Shown here piece by piece: positions 10,242 through 22,494 of a stretch of 64,000 nt of DNA. Origin of the DNA: Fragilariopsis cylindrus CCMP1102 (taxonomy: Eukaryota; Bacillariophyta; Bacillariophyceae; Bacillariales; Bacillariaceae); contig FMBT01000313.1 of NCBI GenBank assembly GCA_900095095.1, positions 430,924 to 494,923 of the forward strand, in the 5' to 3' direction. The notes beneath the pieces were generated by a model. It was not told where the DNA came from. It did no database searches and was given only the letters and a program-made list of their open reading frames with translations. The position numbers and the translations under genes are program-made. How positions within the stretch are numbered: position 1 is the first letter of the stretch; every line of letters starts with the position of its first letter.

Positions 10242-10672
10242 TGTGTGATATTTGTCTAGATAAATTTTAGATTGTGAGATGAGTAATTGAATTAGAGTTT
10301 CTAATTTTTTTCTTTCCTTTTTTTTCTCTCATGCGATTTTCGTGCTTTCACGTGGTTTTGTTGTACCGGTAGTCGTGTGTTTTTTACACTAGAAAAGTAA
10401 CCGCGCCAGGTTTTGGAAGTTGCTTTTTGTGTTTGTCGTGCTTTCTCTAGTTGTGTTGCGCCAGATTAAATTATTTTTGCGCGCCGTCCGGTCCGGCACG
10501 GTGTGATTGCTCTTTCTTTGAAAACCAAGTCCAGCTACTCTCGTGCTTCTACATGCACGACAATAACAAGCGTTTTCTCTCACTCAGCATCTCATCAATC
10601 ATTTATCGTATATTTCTCATATTCTCACAAAATATAAAATAAATATTTTAATAAAACAAATATACTAACAAC
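10242..10672. promoter_or_regulatory. Bidirectional H2B-H2A promoter
   Basis: A 431-bp spacer between divergent start codons. It holds two TGGCGC cores in reverse orientation (GCGCCA at 10403-10408 and 10458-10463), E2F-like, plus a GCGCGCC patch at 10479. The first lies in CCGCGCCAGGTTTTGGA (10401-10417), which recurs with one change in the H4-H3 spacer. TATAAAAT sits near 10633 on the H2A side. Confidence 0.6.
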
Positions 10673-11152
10673 ATGTCTGGAAAAGGAAAAGGAGGTACGT
10701 CTTTTTTTTCGTGTGTGTGTTTGTGTATCCTTGTGTGCACCTACACCATCCCTTTTCTCACGTCTTCCCTTCTACCTTAACGTACTCTTAACTTACTTTT
10801 AGGTCGTGGCGAAAAGAAGTCAACCACTAGTTCTGCCAAGGCAGGACTACAGTTCCCTGTTGGACGTATCGGAAGATACTTACGTCAAGGAAAGTATGCC
10901 ACCCGTATGGGAGCAGGTGCACCTGTCTACCTTGCTGCTGTGCTGGAATATCTCTGTGCTGAAATTCTGGAATTAGCTGGAAATGCTGCCCGAGACAATA
11001 AAAAAGCACGTATCGTCCCACGTCATATTACCCTTGCTGTAAAGAATGATGAAGAATTGAACAAACTTCTTGGTGGAGTTACTATTGCATCTGGTGGTGT
11101 TCTTCCAAACATCCATGCTGTCTTACTTCCAAAGAAGGTTGCCAAGAAATAA
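10673..11152 (+). CDS. Histone H2A (two exons)
   Basis: Exon 1 10673-10694 (MSGKGKG plus one base), intron 10695-10802 (GTACGT donor, TTTTAG acceptor), exon 2 10803-11152. The join G|GT gives [18 protein letters not shown]..., 123 residues. The fold is complete ([24 protein letters not shown] split as residues about 22-45, [44 protein letters not shown]). The C-tail ends LLPKKVAKK with no SQ(E/D) phosphorylation motif, so it is canonical H2A and not H2A.X; the M6/H2A.Z signature is absent. It dimerises with H2B encoded next door. Confidence 0.95.
10695..10802 (+). other. H2A intron
   Basis: GTACGT...TTTTAG, 108 nt, splitting a Gly codon after seven codons. Confidence 0.9.
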
Positions 11153-11223
11153 ATACAACATTCTTGCAGTCTTTGTATTCACACATGACATCATAATACA
11201 AAAAAAACATAACAAAACAAACC

Positions 11224-11239
11224 GGAGATTTTAATCTCC
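11224..11239 (+). promoter_or_regulatory. Histone 3' stem-loop-like element, H2A
   Basis: GGAGATTTTAATCTCC, 71 nt after the H2A stop, sense orientation, with CAAACC before and ACAT after, as at the other three histone genes. Confidence 0.75.
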
Positions 11240-11248
11240 ACATTTTTG

Positions 11249-11255
11249 AAACAGA
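11249..11255 (+). promoter_or_regulatory. AAACAGA downstream element of H2A
   Basis: The heptamer starts 9 nt after the palindrome ends, at the place where animal genes carry the U7 snRNA-binding histone downstream element. Confidence 0.55.
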
Positions 11256-11811
11256 TCATTCATCAAATATCAAACCAACCAATCATTATTTGTTCCTTTG
11301 CAATACACATCGTTCATAATTCTTTCTATACAGCTAACTTAATTTATAACATACCTTACGTACTAGTAGACGTCGTAGCGTCGCAATACAACTCAACAGA
11401 ATGATCGTCGTTAATCCGTTTCTCCTTCATTTTTTTCTGATACGCAACCGAGAGAAAAGATAACCCGTGCCTTGTATGATTTTCGTTAGAGTAGACTCGA
11501 CTCTCGCAATTTTTTCAAGTAGAAACGACGTTGTACTTCTATTGCATCAGTATGAGACGAAAGTCGGACATTTTACACAAGTACTCTCGTAAAAACTAGA
11601 AACGAGCTATTTGATGACAATAGATATGCGATGAATTTAATACTTGAGTTAATATTTCAAGAAGTTATTGCTACGGTATCGAATAGATACATATATGTTA
11701 TTACAGTAGGACTGTAAGCTAGCAGAGTACAAACTAGAATGTATGAGCACAACTTCGTAGATGCGAATGAATGAATGATGATGAATGAATAAATATGAAT
11801 AGATTTGAATG
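11256..11811. other. Spacer between convergent H2A and H4 3' ends
   Basis: 556 bp with no gene seen; AT-rich with a GAATGAAT repeat patch near 11763-11800. Confidence 0.5.
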
Positions 11812-11818
11812 TCTGTTT
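11812..11818 (-). promoter_or_regulatory. AAACAGA downstream element of H4
   Basis: Minus-strand AAACAGA, 9 nt after the H4 palindrome. The 9-nt spacer (ACATTTTTG) is identical to that of H2A. Confidence 0.55.
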
Positions 11819-11827
11819 CAAAAATGT

Positions 11828-11843
11828 GGAGATTAAAATCTCC
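11828..11843 (-). promoter_or_regulatory. Histone 3' stem-loop-like element, H4
   Basis: The 16-nt palindrome, 84 nt after the H4 stop, flanked by CAAACC and ACAT on the sense strand. Confidence 0.75.
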
Positions 11844-11927
11844 GGTTTGTTATGTTTTGTTTTGATTTGTGTAGTTTGATATGATCTGCAATAGCAGATG
11901 GAAGTGATACGGTATAGTTGGTTTTGT

Positions 11928-13269
<1,342 letters not shown>

Positions 13270-13357
13270 AGCAACCAATACGAACTAACCAACTTTCTAT
13301 TACACTGTAATGAATGAAAGTTGTTGCTAAACAACAATCAAAGACAAAAACAAAACC

Positions 13358-13373
13358 GGAGATTTTAATCTCC
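13358..13373 (+). promoter_or_regulatory. Histone 3' stem-loop-like element, H3
   Basis: GGAGATTTTAATCTCC, 88 nt after the H3 stop, preceded by CAAAACC and followed by ACATT. Confidence 0.75.
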
Positions 13374-13383
13374 ACATTGTGGA

Positions 13384-13390
13384 AAACAGA
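13384..13390 (+). promoter_or_regulatory. AAACAGA downstream element of H3
   Basis: Starts 10 nt after the palindrome; the surrounding GTGGAAAACAGAA is purine-rich. Confidence 0.5.
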
Positions 13391-14013
13391 ATATCGCACA
13401 CATAGAACGTCGAAATTGAAAACTAATGTAACCAGCAGCGGAGTAGTATATACACTATAAGCATGTAGTGTTTTTCGTTTATATTTCTTAATATTTAGTT
13501 CGTGTATGTATCTAGAAATACTAGCACCCACGAGATTGTCTGAAAATAATCAATTTGATGTGGCTGTCGTCAAAAGTAGGGCATTGTACTTGTAATATTA
13601 TCTATACGTCTTCCGTCTTTTTTCTCCTCTTCGCTTATGTATTGTACTCACGACTTCCCAGGATTTGAGAAGACAAGTGAACTCGCCTCAGACTTAGCTT
13701 AAATGTTTTCTGGTGGATGTGTGTTTAGCTAGTTTGCTCTCTCGTTATGCAGCAACTTATCTCTACTATGTTTGGGATAACTATAGAATAGTGATGGCGT
13801 TATTGAATCCAGGTAAATATTGAGCTAAAAAATTGGTGCATATATGTTATAAAGAATATAAGTTGTTTTTCATCGTATTCCTCCTGATTTTTGGGATGCT
13901 TCTAAAACTTATTCTATTGGGGAAAGTGATAGGTCGAGTTTCGCGGTAGAATGTAGCTAGCTAGCGATAGCGGCAGGATCACATAATATGCATCGCTGAA
14001 ATTAATTAATTAA
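13391..14013. other. Intergenic after the histone cluster
   Basis: 623 bp, nothing supportable; a GTAGCTAGCTAGCG patch near 13952. Confidence 0.5.
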
Positions 14014-16512
14014 TCAATCGATTTCTGGTATATCATCATCATTGAAGTTGTTGTTGTTGTTGTTAGGGTTATTGTTCGGAAACCCGAACGGAATATTTCC
14101 CCCCACACCTCCACCACCTTGCATCCCTCCTCCCATCATTTGTTGGAGCATTTCGAACCCCATTGCCATCGGTGGCATTTCTACAACATGCACTTCAGGC
14201 TGTGGTGGTTCTTCGTTTGGTCCTTGGTTTCCTGGGTTCGGAGGTGGCTGCTGTTGCTGAGCAACCATATTCATTATGTTACCAATCAACCCTGGTACCT
14301 GTCCCTGCATTTGATTTAAAGCATCTTGTAATTGCTGTGGAATTTGGTTATGTAGATTTTGCGGTGGTGGCGGTGGTTCTGCCGCCGCCGCGGCAGCTGC
14401 CCCTCCTCCTCGATTTTGTGGTTGCTGTTGCGCAGCATCATTAGCGCCCTCCGGTGGCTGATCCATTCCAAGAAAATCATGAAGCATCCCATAATATCCG
14501 CCGTTTTGGTCCTGTCCATTACGATGTTGCTGCTGCTGCTGAGCAGGAAGAGGACGGCGTCCACCCCTACCGCCATCATCACCACCATTTCCATCTGGAT
14601 TTTCATTATCGTCAACAGCATCATCATCATCATCTAGGTCCATGTTGACTGTTTCTACGTGTACTGCGGGTCCCCCAGCTTGGTTGTTGTTGGCGTTATT
14701 CGTTGGATCATTGTCTTCTATGTTTTGGTCGTCACCCGCACGTAAATCTGGTGCATTGTTCCTTTGATCATTTACGTTTTCATCCTGTGGTTGTTCTGCA
14801 GCACCGGCATCAACGCCAATGCCAAAGGCATCTCGTAGTTGTTGCTGCGGATCGCCACCACCACCATTATTACGACCAATAGCAGCCGCAGCCGCCGCAA
14901 ATATTCCAGGCAAGCCTTCCGCCCCATCTCCTCCTGCTCTAGCAGCCGCAAATAGTCCAGGGGGGTTACCACCCATTCGATGGACAAAGACTTGTGGTGG
15001 TTGTTGCTGCTGTCCGTTGTCATTGTCGCCATCAACCCCAGCTCCAGCCTGAGCAACAGGCTGTCCATCAGGACCAAGATGTATTTGATGCACTCCAGGC
15101 TGTCCATCAGGACCAAGATGTATTTGATGCACTTGTCCCCCGTTCTGATGATCGATCTGAATCCGAATCCCGCCACCAATAGCAATCCCTCCTCCTCCAA
15201 GATTGGGTTGCTGTTGTTGTTGTCGTTGCAGTTGCCCGTTCTGTCCTACTTTTTCTAGAGCTATGCGTTGGAACACTCTTCTCTCATCAATTTCTGCTTG
15301 AACAATATCCTCAACAACTTGCAACGATGCCGGAGTTTTCATTATGTTGCATTGGTCAAAAAACGATGCCATGATATCATCGATTACGGGTTCATCTTCT
15401 CCTTCTTTGTTGTTATGGGTGGTTTTGTTTCGAAGCAGCATTTTCATCCGCAACGATCTGCAAGTTGCTAATAACAGGTTCGCAACGAACGATTCCGACA
15501 TTACGTACTTCTCACCTGGTTCCGCTTTCATATCCCATGCCTTCAGAACGCCGTTCGTTAGTAGCGTCTCGTAACTGGTACCGAATAACATTTCTTCATT
15601 GTCAAAGATCAAATACTCGGTTTGGATATTATTCAGACACAAAATTACTGGATCGGTTCCACTAGCACTAGCACTCAACCGATACCAAAACTCGTAAACT
15701 TCTCCATCCAACGGAACAAAGTTGATACTCAGCCTTTGACTTTCTTGAGCCATAAACATTGCTGTGATTTCTGTGTTCTTCAAAGGTGGTGATTCATCCA
15801 CGACACGTGCATTTCCAACTCCGGGAAACATCGCATTATGATGAGCAGTAGTTGCTGTGGAACTAGTACGCCTCCCAATGATCCAAATCTTGGCCTCGAG
15901 TTGTTGTGCGGGTCCAAGTTGGAATGTATGAAGATCGATTCCAACCCGCCAAGAGAACAACATTTTCAATGTATGGATATTCATATTTGCTTTTTTGTAG
16001 GACGGAATATCAAATGCCTTGCGCGGTTTATCTCTATCTCCTCCTCCTTCTTTTTTCATCATGGTAGCGTAAGCCTGACTTTTTATCAATGTTCGTGGTC
16101 GTAGTCTCGACAACGACAACGTCGTACGCAAGTGTTTCGATGTTGCACCCAACGCAACCGCATCTTTCGGTTCTAAATACTTCGATAAACGTTTTATCAT
16201 TTCTGGGAGAAGATGATGAAATTGGAACTGGTCACGACGAAGATCATCAAGATCCGTGGAGCTAAGCATTTTTTGTTCTGCCGCCGACATTGTCGTTAGA
16301 TTCGTCATCAATGCTGTTGTTGTTTTTGCTTCATTATCGTTATCGTTATCGTTATCGTTATTGTTATCGTTGTTGCTGTTGCTGTTACCGTTGTTGCCGA
16401 CGGCGTCGTGATAGCTTCTTTTGTTGTTACTGGTGTTGGTCATACCTTCATCGTTGTCACTGTTGTTGTCACTGTTGTTGTCGCCGTCACCGTTGGACAC
16501 ATCCATCATCAT
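14014..16512 (-). CDS. F-box-like protein with a long low-complexity tail
   Basis: 832 residues from ATG at 16512; the longer open frame begins on TTG, so I use the first ATG. A possible 3' splice site (ACTGTCAG) just upstream near 16591 means a 5' coding exon cannot be excluded. Order: Asn/Asp run; an F-box-like segment at about 97-135 (LLPEMIKRLSKYLEPKDAVALGATS...); a folded region of about 250 residues without a known match; a Gln/Gly/Ala/Asn-rich tail of about 350 residues. The tail includes a tandem VHQIHLGPDGQP repeat (15050-15130), poly-Ala and poly-Asn. F-box proteins are usually substrate adaptors of SCF ubiquitin ligases, but here the F-box call is weak. Confidence 0.6.
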   Translation of the reverse strand: MMMDVSNGDGDNNSDNNSDNDEGMTNTSNNKRSYHDAVGNNGNSNSNNDNNNDNDNDNDNEAKTTTALMTNLTTMSAAEQKMLSSTDLDDLRRDQFQFHHLLPEMIKRLSKYLEPKDAVALGATSKHLRTTLSLSRLRPRTLIKSQAYATMMKKEGGGDRDKPRKAFDIPSYKKANMNIHTLKMLFSWRVGIDLHTFQLGPAQQLEAKIWIIGRRTSSTATTAHHNAMFPGVGNARVVDESPPLKNTEITAMFMAQESQRLSINFVPLDGEVYEFWYRLSASASGTDPVILCLNNIQTEYLIFDNEEMLFGTSYETLLTNGVLKAWDMKAEPGEKYVMSESFVANLLLATCRSLRMKMLLRNKTTHNNKEGEDEPVIDDIMASFFDQCNIMKTPASLQVVEDIVQAEIDERRVFQRIALEKVGQNGQLQRQQQQQPNLGGGGIAIGGGIRIQIDHQNGGQVHQIHLGPDGQPGVHQIHLGPDGQPVAQAGAGVDGDNDNGQQQQPPQVFVHRMGGNPPGLFAAARAGGDGAEGLPGIFAAAAAAIGRNNGGGGDPQQQLRDAFGIGVDAGAAEQPQDENVNDQRNNAPDLRAGDDQNIEDNDPTNNANNNQAGGPAVHVETVNMDLDDDDDAVDDNENPDGNGGDDGGRGGRRPLPAQQQQQHRNGQDQNGGYYGMLHDFLGMDQPPEGANDAAQQQPQNRGGGAAAAAAAEPPPPPQNLHNQIPQQLQDALNQMQGQVPGLIGNIMNMVAQQQQPPPNPGNQGPNEEPPQPEVHVVEMPPMAMGFEMLQQMMGGGMQGGGGVGGNIPFGFPNNNPNNNNNNFNDDDIPEID
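15050..15135 (-). repeat. Tandem VHQIHLGPDGQP coding repeat
   Basis: Two nearly identical units of about 39 bp in the low-complexity tail of the F-box-like gene. Confidence 0.8.
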
Positions 16513-16999
16513 TGTTCTTGCCGTTGTTTGCTTTTGCTTTTGCTTTGCTTTGATCTCGGAACTGCTATGAGTCTGATTCAATAATCCCAATGCTGACAGT
16601 AAATAGTGTTATAGAATATAACGGAAGTATAATGGAAATAAATGATCTTACTGAGAGTTTGCTAGTACAATACTGTAGAGGGAATGTCAACCAAAAGATC
16701 TGTTGATGTTCAAATGTTTCTCAGTTGTTGTTAATGAGGGTGTTGAATTTTGTACTTTAGTTGAAAAGGAGTAGAAGTAATTGTTAATTCTTATTTCTTA
16801 TTTCAGTCTTGCTGAAGCAGCACAGTAACAACGGGACTCCTACGTCAGAAACATTTTATCTCTAACCCTAATAAACCTAACAAATCAATTAAGTAAGAAT
16901 GATCAAAAATATCCTCTCGTGATGATTGATATCTCTATCATCTATCATCTATCATCATCATCATAAAACCAACCAACAGGATCTGACAATTACTAAATT
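16513..16999. promoter_or_regulatory. Divergent promoter, F-box-like and PLP decarboxylase
   Basis: 487 bp between opposite start codons, with a TATCATCTATCATC repeat near 16935-16965. No RNA gene seen. Confidence 0.45.
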
Positions 17000-18484
17000 A
17001 TGGAAGATACTGGTGCAAATAAAAAATCAAAGATTGACAACAACACTACTAGCAGAATAGAGAACGAAAATGATGACAATAATAATAATACAGTAGTCCG
17101 TGAAGCTCATCATGTCCGTAGTGCTCACGTGTCATCGATTGTGTCGAAAGTGATCAATTCGACGACGTTATTGAAAGCACCGACGATAGACGATAACACG
17201 CTGTTGCTACTACAAAAGTCACAAAATGTGTTAGATTTGTTTGATTTTGATACCTTTGATGCTCGTTTGGCGGAATGCCAAGAAGCTTTTTCAGCTTATC
17301 TGAGCAATGGCAGTACGGTAATGAATGCGTTGGCGGTGAAAGCGAATCCAGTGCGAGGGATTTTAAGCCGAGCTCGTGATGCTGGTTTTGGTGCCGAATG
17401 TGCCAGTTTCCCGGAAGCCATTCATTCCTTGAGTTTAAACTTTGAACCACGTAAAGTGATTTATGACACACCGTGTAAACCCCTGGATGAATTGGTCATT
17501 ATGATTGACAAGGGATGTTATTTGAATTTAGATAATTTGGACGAAGTTGAGAAAGTCAACATGATTTTAAAAAGTAAGGGACATACTGGAGGCGAAGCAA
17601 CGTATGCGAAACAATTCGGAGTACGCCTTAATCCTGTCGTGGGTGGAGGGTCCATTGCAAGTACCAGTACAGCCACCGAAGCGTCGAAATTCGGATTACA
17701 ATTGACAGACGAGACCAAAGAAACGCTTTTCAAGCTGTACGGAGAGAATGAATGGCTACAAGGAGTCCACGTTCATATTGGATCTCAAGGATGTGCATTG
17801 AAAATGCTGGTAACTGGTGCCAAGCGGGCGGTGGACTTTGCACTTGAAACCAATGCTCGATTAGGTCGATTTCAAATCCAAGTGATGGACATTGGAGGTG
17901 GATTACCAACCTTGTATGATGGAGTTAACGAGGCTTATAGCTATAAAGACTACGTGACAGAACTACACGCTCAGGTTCCGGAACTTTTTTCAAGTGGTTT
18001 CACCATTTTGACTGAATTCGGACGTAGTATGTTTGTCAAGAGTGGTATAACGCTATCGCGAGTCGAGACGGTGAAAACCTGGTGCAATCAACGTATTGCA
18101 GTGGTTCATATCGGAGCAAACCAATTTCTTCGTACGGCATATTTACCAAATCAATGGAAACATTCGTTTAGTGTATTTGATTCGAATGGAAAGCCAAAAG
18201 ACGATGCCCCGTTACTTGTACATGATATTGCTGGGCCGATGTGCTTTTCGGGTGATTTTTTAGCCCAAGGAATTTTGTTGCCAGAAGTAGAAGCGGGCGA
18301 TATACTTGTTATTCACGACACTGGGGGTTATACGGTGTCGATGTACTCGAAATACAACAGCCGTCGCGCCTCTGCTATTTATGCTTATGAGGGATCAGAT
18401 CAGACCTTGAGTGTTTTGAAAACTCGCGAAACATGCGAAGAAACACTTGCGTTTTGGGGGCTAGAAAAACCAACATCAATTTAG
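17000..18484 (+). CDS. Group IV PLP-dependent decarboxylase, DAPDC/ODC-like
   Basis: 494 residues, single exon. After about 60 low-complexity residues comes the alanine-racemase-type barrel: PLP lysine in ALAVKANP (K114), HIGSQ (H259), DIGGGLP (Gly loop 299-301) and EFGR (339-342). The beta domain follows with GPMCFSGD (C415), DTGGY (Y444) and YNSRRAS. The YNSR tail is closer to diaminopimelate decarboxylase (last step of lysine synthesis) than to ornithine decarboxylase (polyamines). Two substrate-site motifs deviate: EPGR reads EFGR and CES.D reads CFSGD, so the substrate may be neither DAP nor ornithine. No signal or transit peptide is evident, suggesting a cytosolic enzyme. Confidence 0.85.
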   Translation: MEDTGANKKSKIDNNTTSRIENENDDNNNNTVVREAHHVRSAHVSSIVSKVINSTTLLKAPTIDDNTLLLLQKSQNVLDLFDFDTFDARLAECQEAFSAYLSNGSTVMNALAVKANPVRGILSRARDAGFGAECASFPEAIHSLSLNFEPRKVIYDTPCKPLDELVIMIDKGCYLNLDNLDEVEKVNMILKSKGHTGGEATYAKQFGVRLNPVVGGGSIASTSTATEASKFGLQLTDETKETLFKLYGENEWLQGVHVHIGSQGCALKMLVTGAKRAVDFALETNARLGRFQIQVMDIGGGLPTLYDGVNEAYSYKDYVTELHAQVPELFSSGFTILTEFGRSMFVKSGITLSRVETVKTWCNQRIAVVHIGANQFLRTAYLPNQWKHSFSVFDSNGKPKDDAPLLVHDIAGPMCFSGDFLAQGILLPEVEAGDILVIHDTGGYTVSMYSKYNSRRASAIYAYEGSDQTLSVLKTRETCEETLAFWGLEKPTSI

Positions 18485-19611
18485 AGGTTTGAATACGACA
18501 CATATAACACTTCATTGTTCTCCCTCTACTATTATATAATAGATCGGAATTACCATGAGATTTTAATTTATTGATAACTCATACGCACAAAGATGAATGT
18601 TGGTCGCAAGGATTGAAAGGCGAATAAATTCAGCAAACAACAAATAGGAGAATCTTCACTGGTTGTTCCTTTTGATGAGCAATAGGACAACACTCTATTA
18701 TGCCATTGGGGGAAGATTGGGATGTATGTGTTTCCGATACCATTTTTTTGTTTGCAAACTAATTGAACTGCTAGATCTTCTCCAATATTATGCTGACAGT
18801 GTCAACTATCAATCGTATGTATTATAGGAACATTTCTATCAATGGGCTTTAGACTATGTTGTTTATGCGCCCGGCCACAGCATTGATACAGGTTTTTCCC
18901 TCTCATGTCACCTTTTCTGTGTCTGTCATCCATTGTCACGTTCTATGAAAAAGAAAAGAACCACAGCTAGCTATACTCATTTTCTGCTGGACCTCATTGT
19001 GGCATCAATCATCATAAGATACACCAGTCAGTCAGTCAGTGTGTAGATTGGAAAGATAGACAAGGCAAATGTACCACCAATTCATAGGATAAAAACTATA
19101 TAACATCTTACAATACGCAATATCATGACATTGTCTCTTCTTATAATATTTGGTTGCACCAGAAAAATATGTTTGAGACAACTTATACTCTATACAGAAT
19201 TTTTCCTGTCAACCAGGTCAACCTTTTTTCTGTGCAATGTATTTAGTACTGTTACTATTGTAGTAATTATACACATGCCTTTTTGCCAATCATTATTAGT
19301 TCTGTTTGTTTGCTGTTAATTGGACCCTCTCTATTATGGTACAGAAACCCAATGAAATTGAGCTGTGTCTGTATGTCCCAATCCAACATCATGGAGTGAG
19401 ACAAAGTAGACCAAATTCATCAATATCATTTCCCCATCAGGCTCCTCATATAGGAGAGTATCCTCCTTTATTTCCTTCATTCATTCTTGCTATGATATGA
19501 TGAGTGTAATTTGTAATTTCCAATTCTTATATCAAATTCTGCCTTATTTATTTCGTTCTTCTTTTTTGATGATGACGTCAAATCAATCACGTATTGACCA
19601 ATCAAAATTAA
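18485..19611. other. Intergenic, includes a CRE-like palindrome
   Basis: No convincing gene. TGACGTCA at 19573-19580 is a perfect bZIP/CRE palindrome, 469 bp upstream of the plastid-targeted gene at 20049. Confidence 0.45.
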
Positions 19612-19917
19612 TCAAAATTGATCACGACCCAAAGCGCTGAGCTGATGTTGTATTTTACGCAGTCGCGTTTTAGAACCGAAGGCAAAAAACCCCGATTGAG
19701 CGAAATTCTTTTCTTCACCTTTTCTTTCTGAAGTGACATCGTTGTTTCCTAAGCTGCACCTTCTATTCGCTATACAATACAGAACAATGCTCAATACTTC
19801 GAGGAAAACACTAAAAGCCAATAAATAACGATGCCATAAAAGAAATGCGCATTGTAGTAGTTGGTGGCGAAGAATATAGAGTTGAAGAACGATTGCCAAG
19901 TTAGAAAAAGCAAACAT
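19612..19917 (-). CDS. Possible small membrane protein
   Basis: 101 residues from ATG at 19917. It has one or two hydrophobic helices (about 5-25 and 30-50: LLAFSVFLEVLSIVLYCI) and a basic tail. The start lies 131 bp from the divergent gene at 20049. No family recognised; it could be a chance frame. Confidence 0.25.
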   Translation of the reverse strand: MFAFSNLAIVLQLYILRHQLLQCAFLLWHRYLLAFSVFLEVLSIVLYCIANRRCSLGNNDVTSERKGEEKNFAQSGFFAFGSKTRLRKIQHQLSALGRDQF

Positions 19918-20048
19918 AAATTATTTTTCTATTCTTTATACAGCCTACCCAACAACTTGTTCACTGTCCTGTACTTCCAAAAAATTGACATCCTATAAGT
20001 TATTTACCTACGCACCAACTCATCATATCAAATTGTAAATCTACCAAT

Positions 20049-21916
20049 ATGAGGTTTCTATTTCCCATTTCTACTTTGTCGTTACCGGTATTGTCATTGT
20101 CATTATTATTATATTGTTCTATCGTCGTCGATGCGTTTGTTTCACTGAAATCGCCAGCACCAGGTACAGCGGCAGGGACGACAAGAACGACAAAAGCAGC
20201 TTCGAAGAGCAGAAGTCGTTTATATTATGATATTCAACGTGATCCACAACCAAGTGATAATGTATGGGCAATATTATCAAATACAGAAAAATGGATATCA
20301 CAAACATTAGCTGATGCACAAAAGGGTAAAAAAGAAAATCCATTAAGTCGTAAAGAAGTTAGTTACGTGTGTGAAACATCGAAAGATCCAGCAATGATTC
20401 TTGCTAATATATTTCGCAAAGTAAAAGAGGCGCGTCAATTAGGGGAATCACATGGACAAGATCAAGAAGAACTTATTGATGAAAAAGGCGGTACGTATTT
20501 TTTATATAAATTTCTTTTTTAAAAGTATTAAATGTTTATATTTAATTGCACCATAGTACCATACCATATAATATTATTGGACATCATTCTTGAAATCTCA
20601 CACAATTCAATGTATTAAAATTGAATGCGCATTATAACAGAAGAAAAGCATCAACGATCAACGTTACGACAAACACAGGTAGTAGTTATTCCAGCAAATG
20701 AAGAATTGATTCAAGATTTTAAAGTTTTTGATGCATTAATTGAAGCTATCAATCAAGCACGAAGAAATGCACGTGATTATGTTACGGATCATTCATTAGA
20801 ACGATTAGATGAACAATTATACGGAGATGCAGGAGATGATCGTGATTGGGTGTAAGTACTTGTTGAAAAGGTAGTATGTGTTTGATATCATTACCATAGA
20901 CAAATATCTACCATAGGAAAATGCCATCAACTCATTTTTTATCATCCTTTTTTATGCATAAAAATTACCTCTCGCCACCAATTGACTTGTCGTTATATAA
21001 TAAATACTGCTACTACTACTACTACTACTAATATAGAGTTTCTGTAAATTGTGCCCATTTGCATCCAAAATATGGATATAAGACACCCGAACAAGAACTT
21101 AAAGATTTGAAGGAAGAAGGAGATAATGATGGAGACATCGATTTAAATTTACAAGAATATAAGAAGCAAAGAATCATCGCACGACGATCACCATACCCAT
21201 CCGTTGTTATTGAGGTTCTTGCTATGGCTCCACCAACATATACTGCCCCATCTCCAACTGGACCAGTTTCGCCAAAATCAATTGATGGTACTAATATTGA
21301 AGGGAAAATTGCAGGAGGAAAAGATAGTGGAACAAATGACGTCGACGATGATGACGATGACGATGACGATCCTATGCCGTCATCCTCATCAGCCACAGAT
21401 GATATGAAAATTGACGCTGAATTTGTTAATCAATTGGAAGCATTATTTTCAAGATCAAGTTTGGATGATAAAAGTAATAAGGATGGTGACTTTTATGAAT
21501 CGATTGGTAGTCACATTGAAACCTTTTCAGCTGTTACACCATTAATGGTCGCACAAAATTGGATCGATACGAATGATCCACTTTTTAATGCAACGAAATG
21601 TGCCTTTACAGTTAGCGATGCAACATACGTTGATGAAGGGTATGAATTTGTTTTCACAAATCTAGGTATGCAAACATCCCAATTTATAGTTGGTGATGTC
21701 CAGGCTGGTGCACAAAAACGTCAATACCTTGTTATGTCACACTTTTTAAGTAGTTCTGCTACTAGTTTGGAAAAATTTACAATCCAAGCAGGAAAAATGA
21801 TTCGAACGTTACCATTGGTGGGTGACAAAGTCGATGTATCGTGTCTTCATCCCGAACATGTTGATAAAGACAAACGATGTCCGGTACCCGTGATTATCTT
21901 GCAATGGAAAGAATAG
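20049..21916 (+). CDS. Plastid-targeted protein of unknown function (three exons)
   Basis: Exons 20049-20490, 20641-20851 and 21037-21916; introns have GTACGT/AACAG and GTAAGT/ATAG borders, and both joins keep the frame, giving 510 residues. The N-terminus is a signal peptide ending VVDA|F (A29-F30) followed by a Ser/Thr/Lys/Arg-rich stretch, the diatom bipartite plastid presequence with Phe at +1. The mature part has a helical region (about 60-220), then HPKYGYKTPEQELK, a conserved-looking RRSPYPSVVIEVLAMAPP, an acidic Asp run, and a C-terminal domain with four Cys (ATKCAF, VSCLHPE, KRCPVPV). I recognise no family. Confidence 0.8.
20491..20640 (+). other. Intron 1 of the plastid-targeted gene
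   Basis: GTACGT...ATAACAG, 150 nt, phase 1. Confidence 0.85.
20852..21036 (+). other. Intron 2 of the plastid-targeted gene
   Basis: GTAAGT...AATATAG, 185 nt, phase 2; it contains a TAC repeat near 21010-21030. Confidence 0.8.
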
Positions 21917-22494
21917 AAAAATCTTCATATTTCGCGTGTGATAAAAGGTTGGGACCTAAAGAGAGATCGGATTCAAATTTTAGTTTTGAATTTGATATGA
22001 ACTACATGTATGCATGTGATTTTGATCGGATATACGGGAACAAATTTATGTGTACACATCCTAGTGTACATGATTGGGCGAAGTTTTTTGGTGTTTTATA
22101 TCCTGTATTCATATATATTTATAAATTTTACGTAAACAATAGAGAGGTATTTATTATTTTATTATCTTAGACTGCACACACAAACATACAAATTGATTGA
22201 CAATATCTAATACCCTTTTTGGACTCAACTTATGTATTGTGGGTGTCAAAAAACAGCGTATCATCGTCAAACGTTACTCATTAATGATCGAACCTTATGC
22301 GTGTGACGCAACAAAAAATCGTCAGGATGTTGCAACTCTTAACGAGTAGAATTTGACCACATTTGTGACAAAAATTATAGTATATAGGATGATAGTCTTC
22401 TATCATTCTTTTTAAGGATATAAGCTGAACCAGGATAAAGAAGGTACTGATTGAATTTCAACACAACTTCTCTCTCTCTCTCTCTCTCGCTCTT
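21917..22494. other. Intergenic between convergent genes
   Basis: 578 bp; a CT microsatellite at about 22469-22490 adjoins the stop of the histidine phosphatase. No gene supported. Confidence 0.5.
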
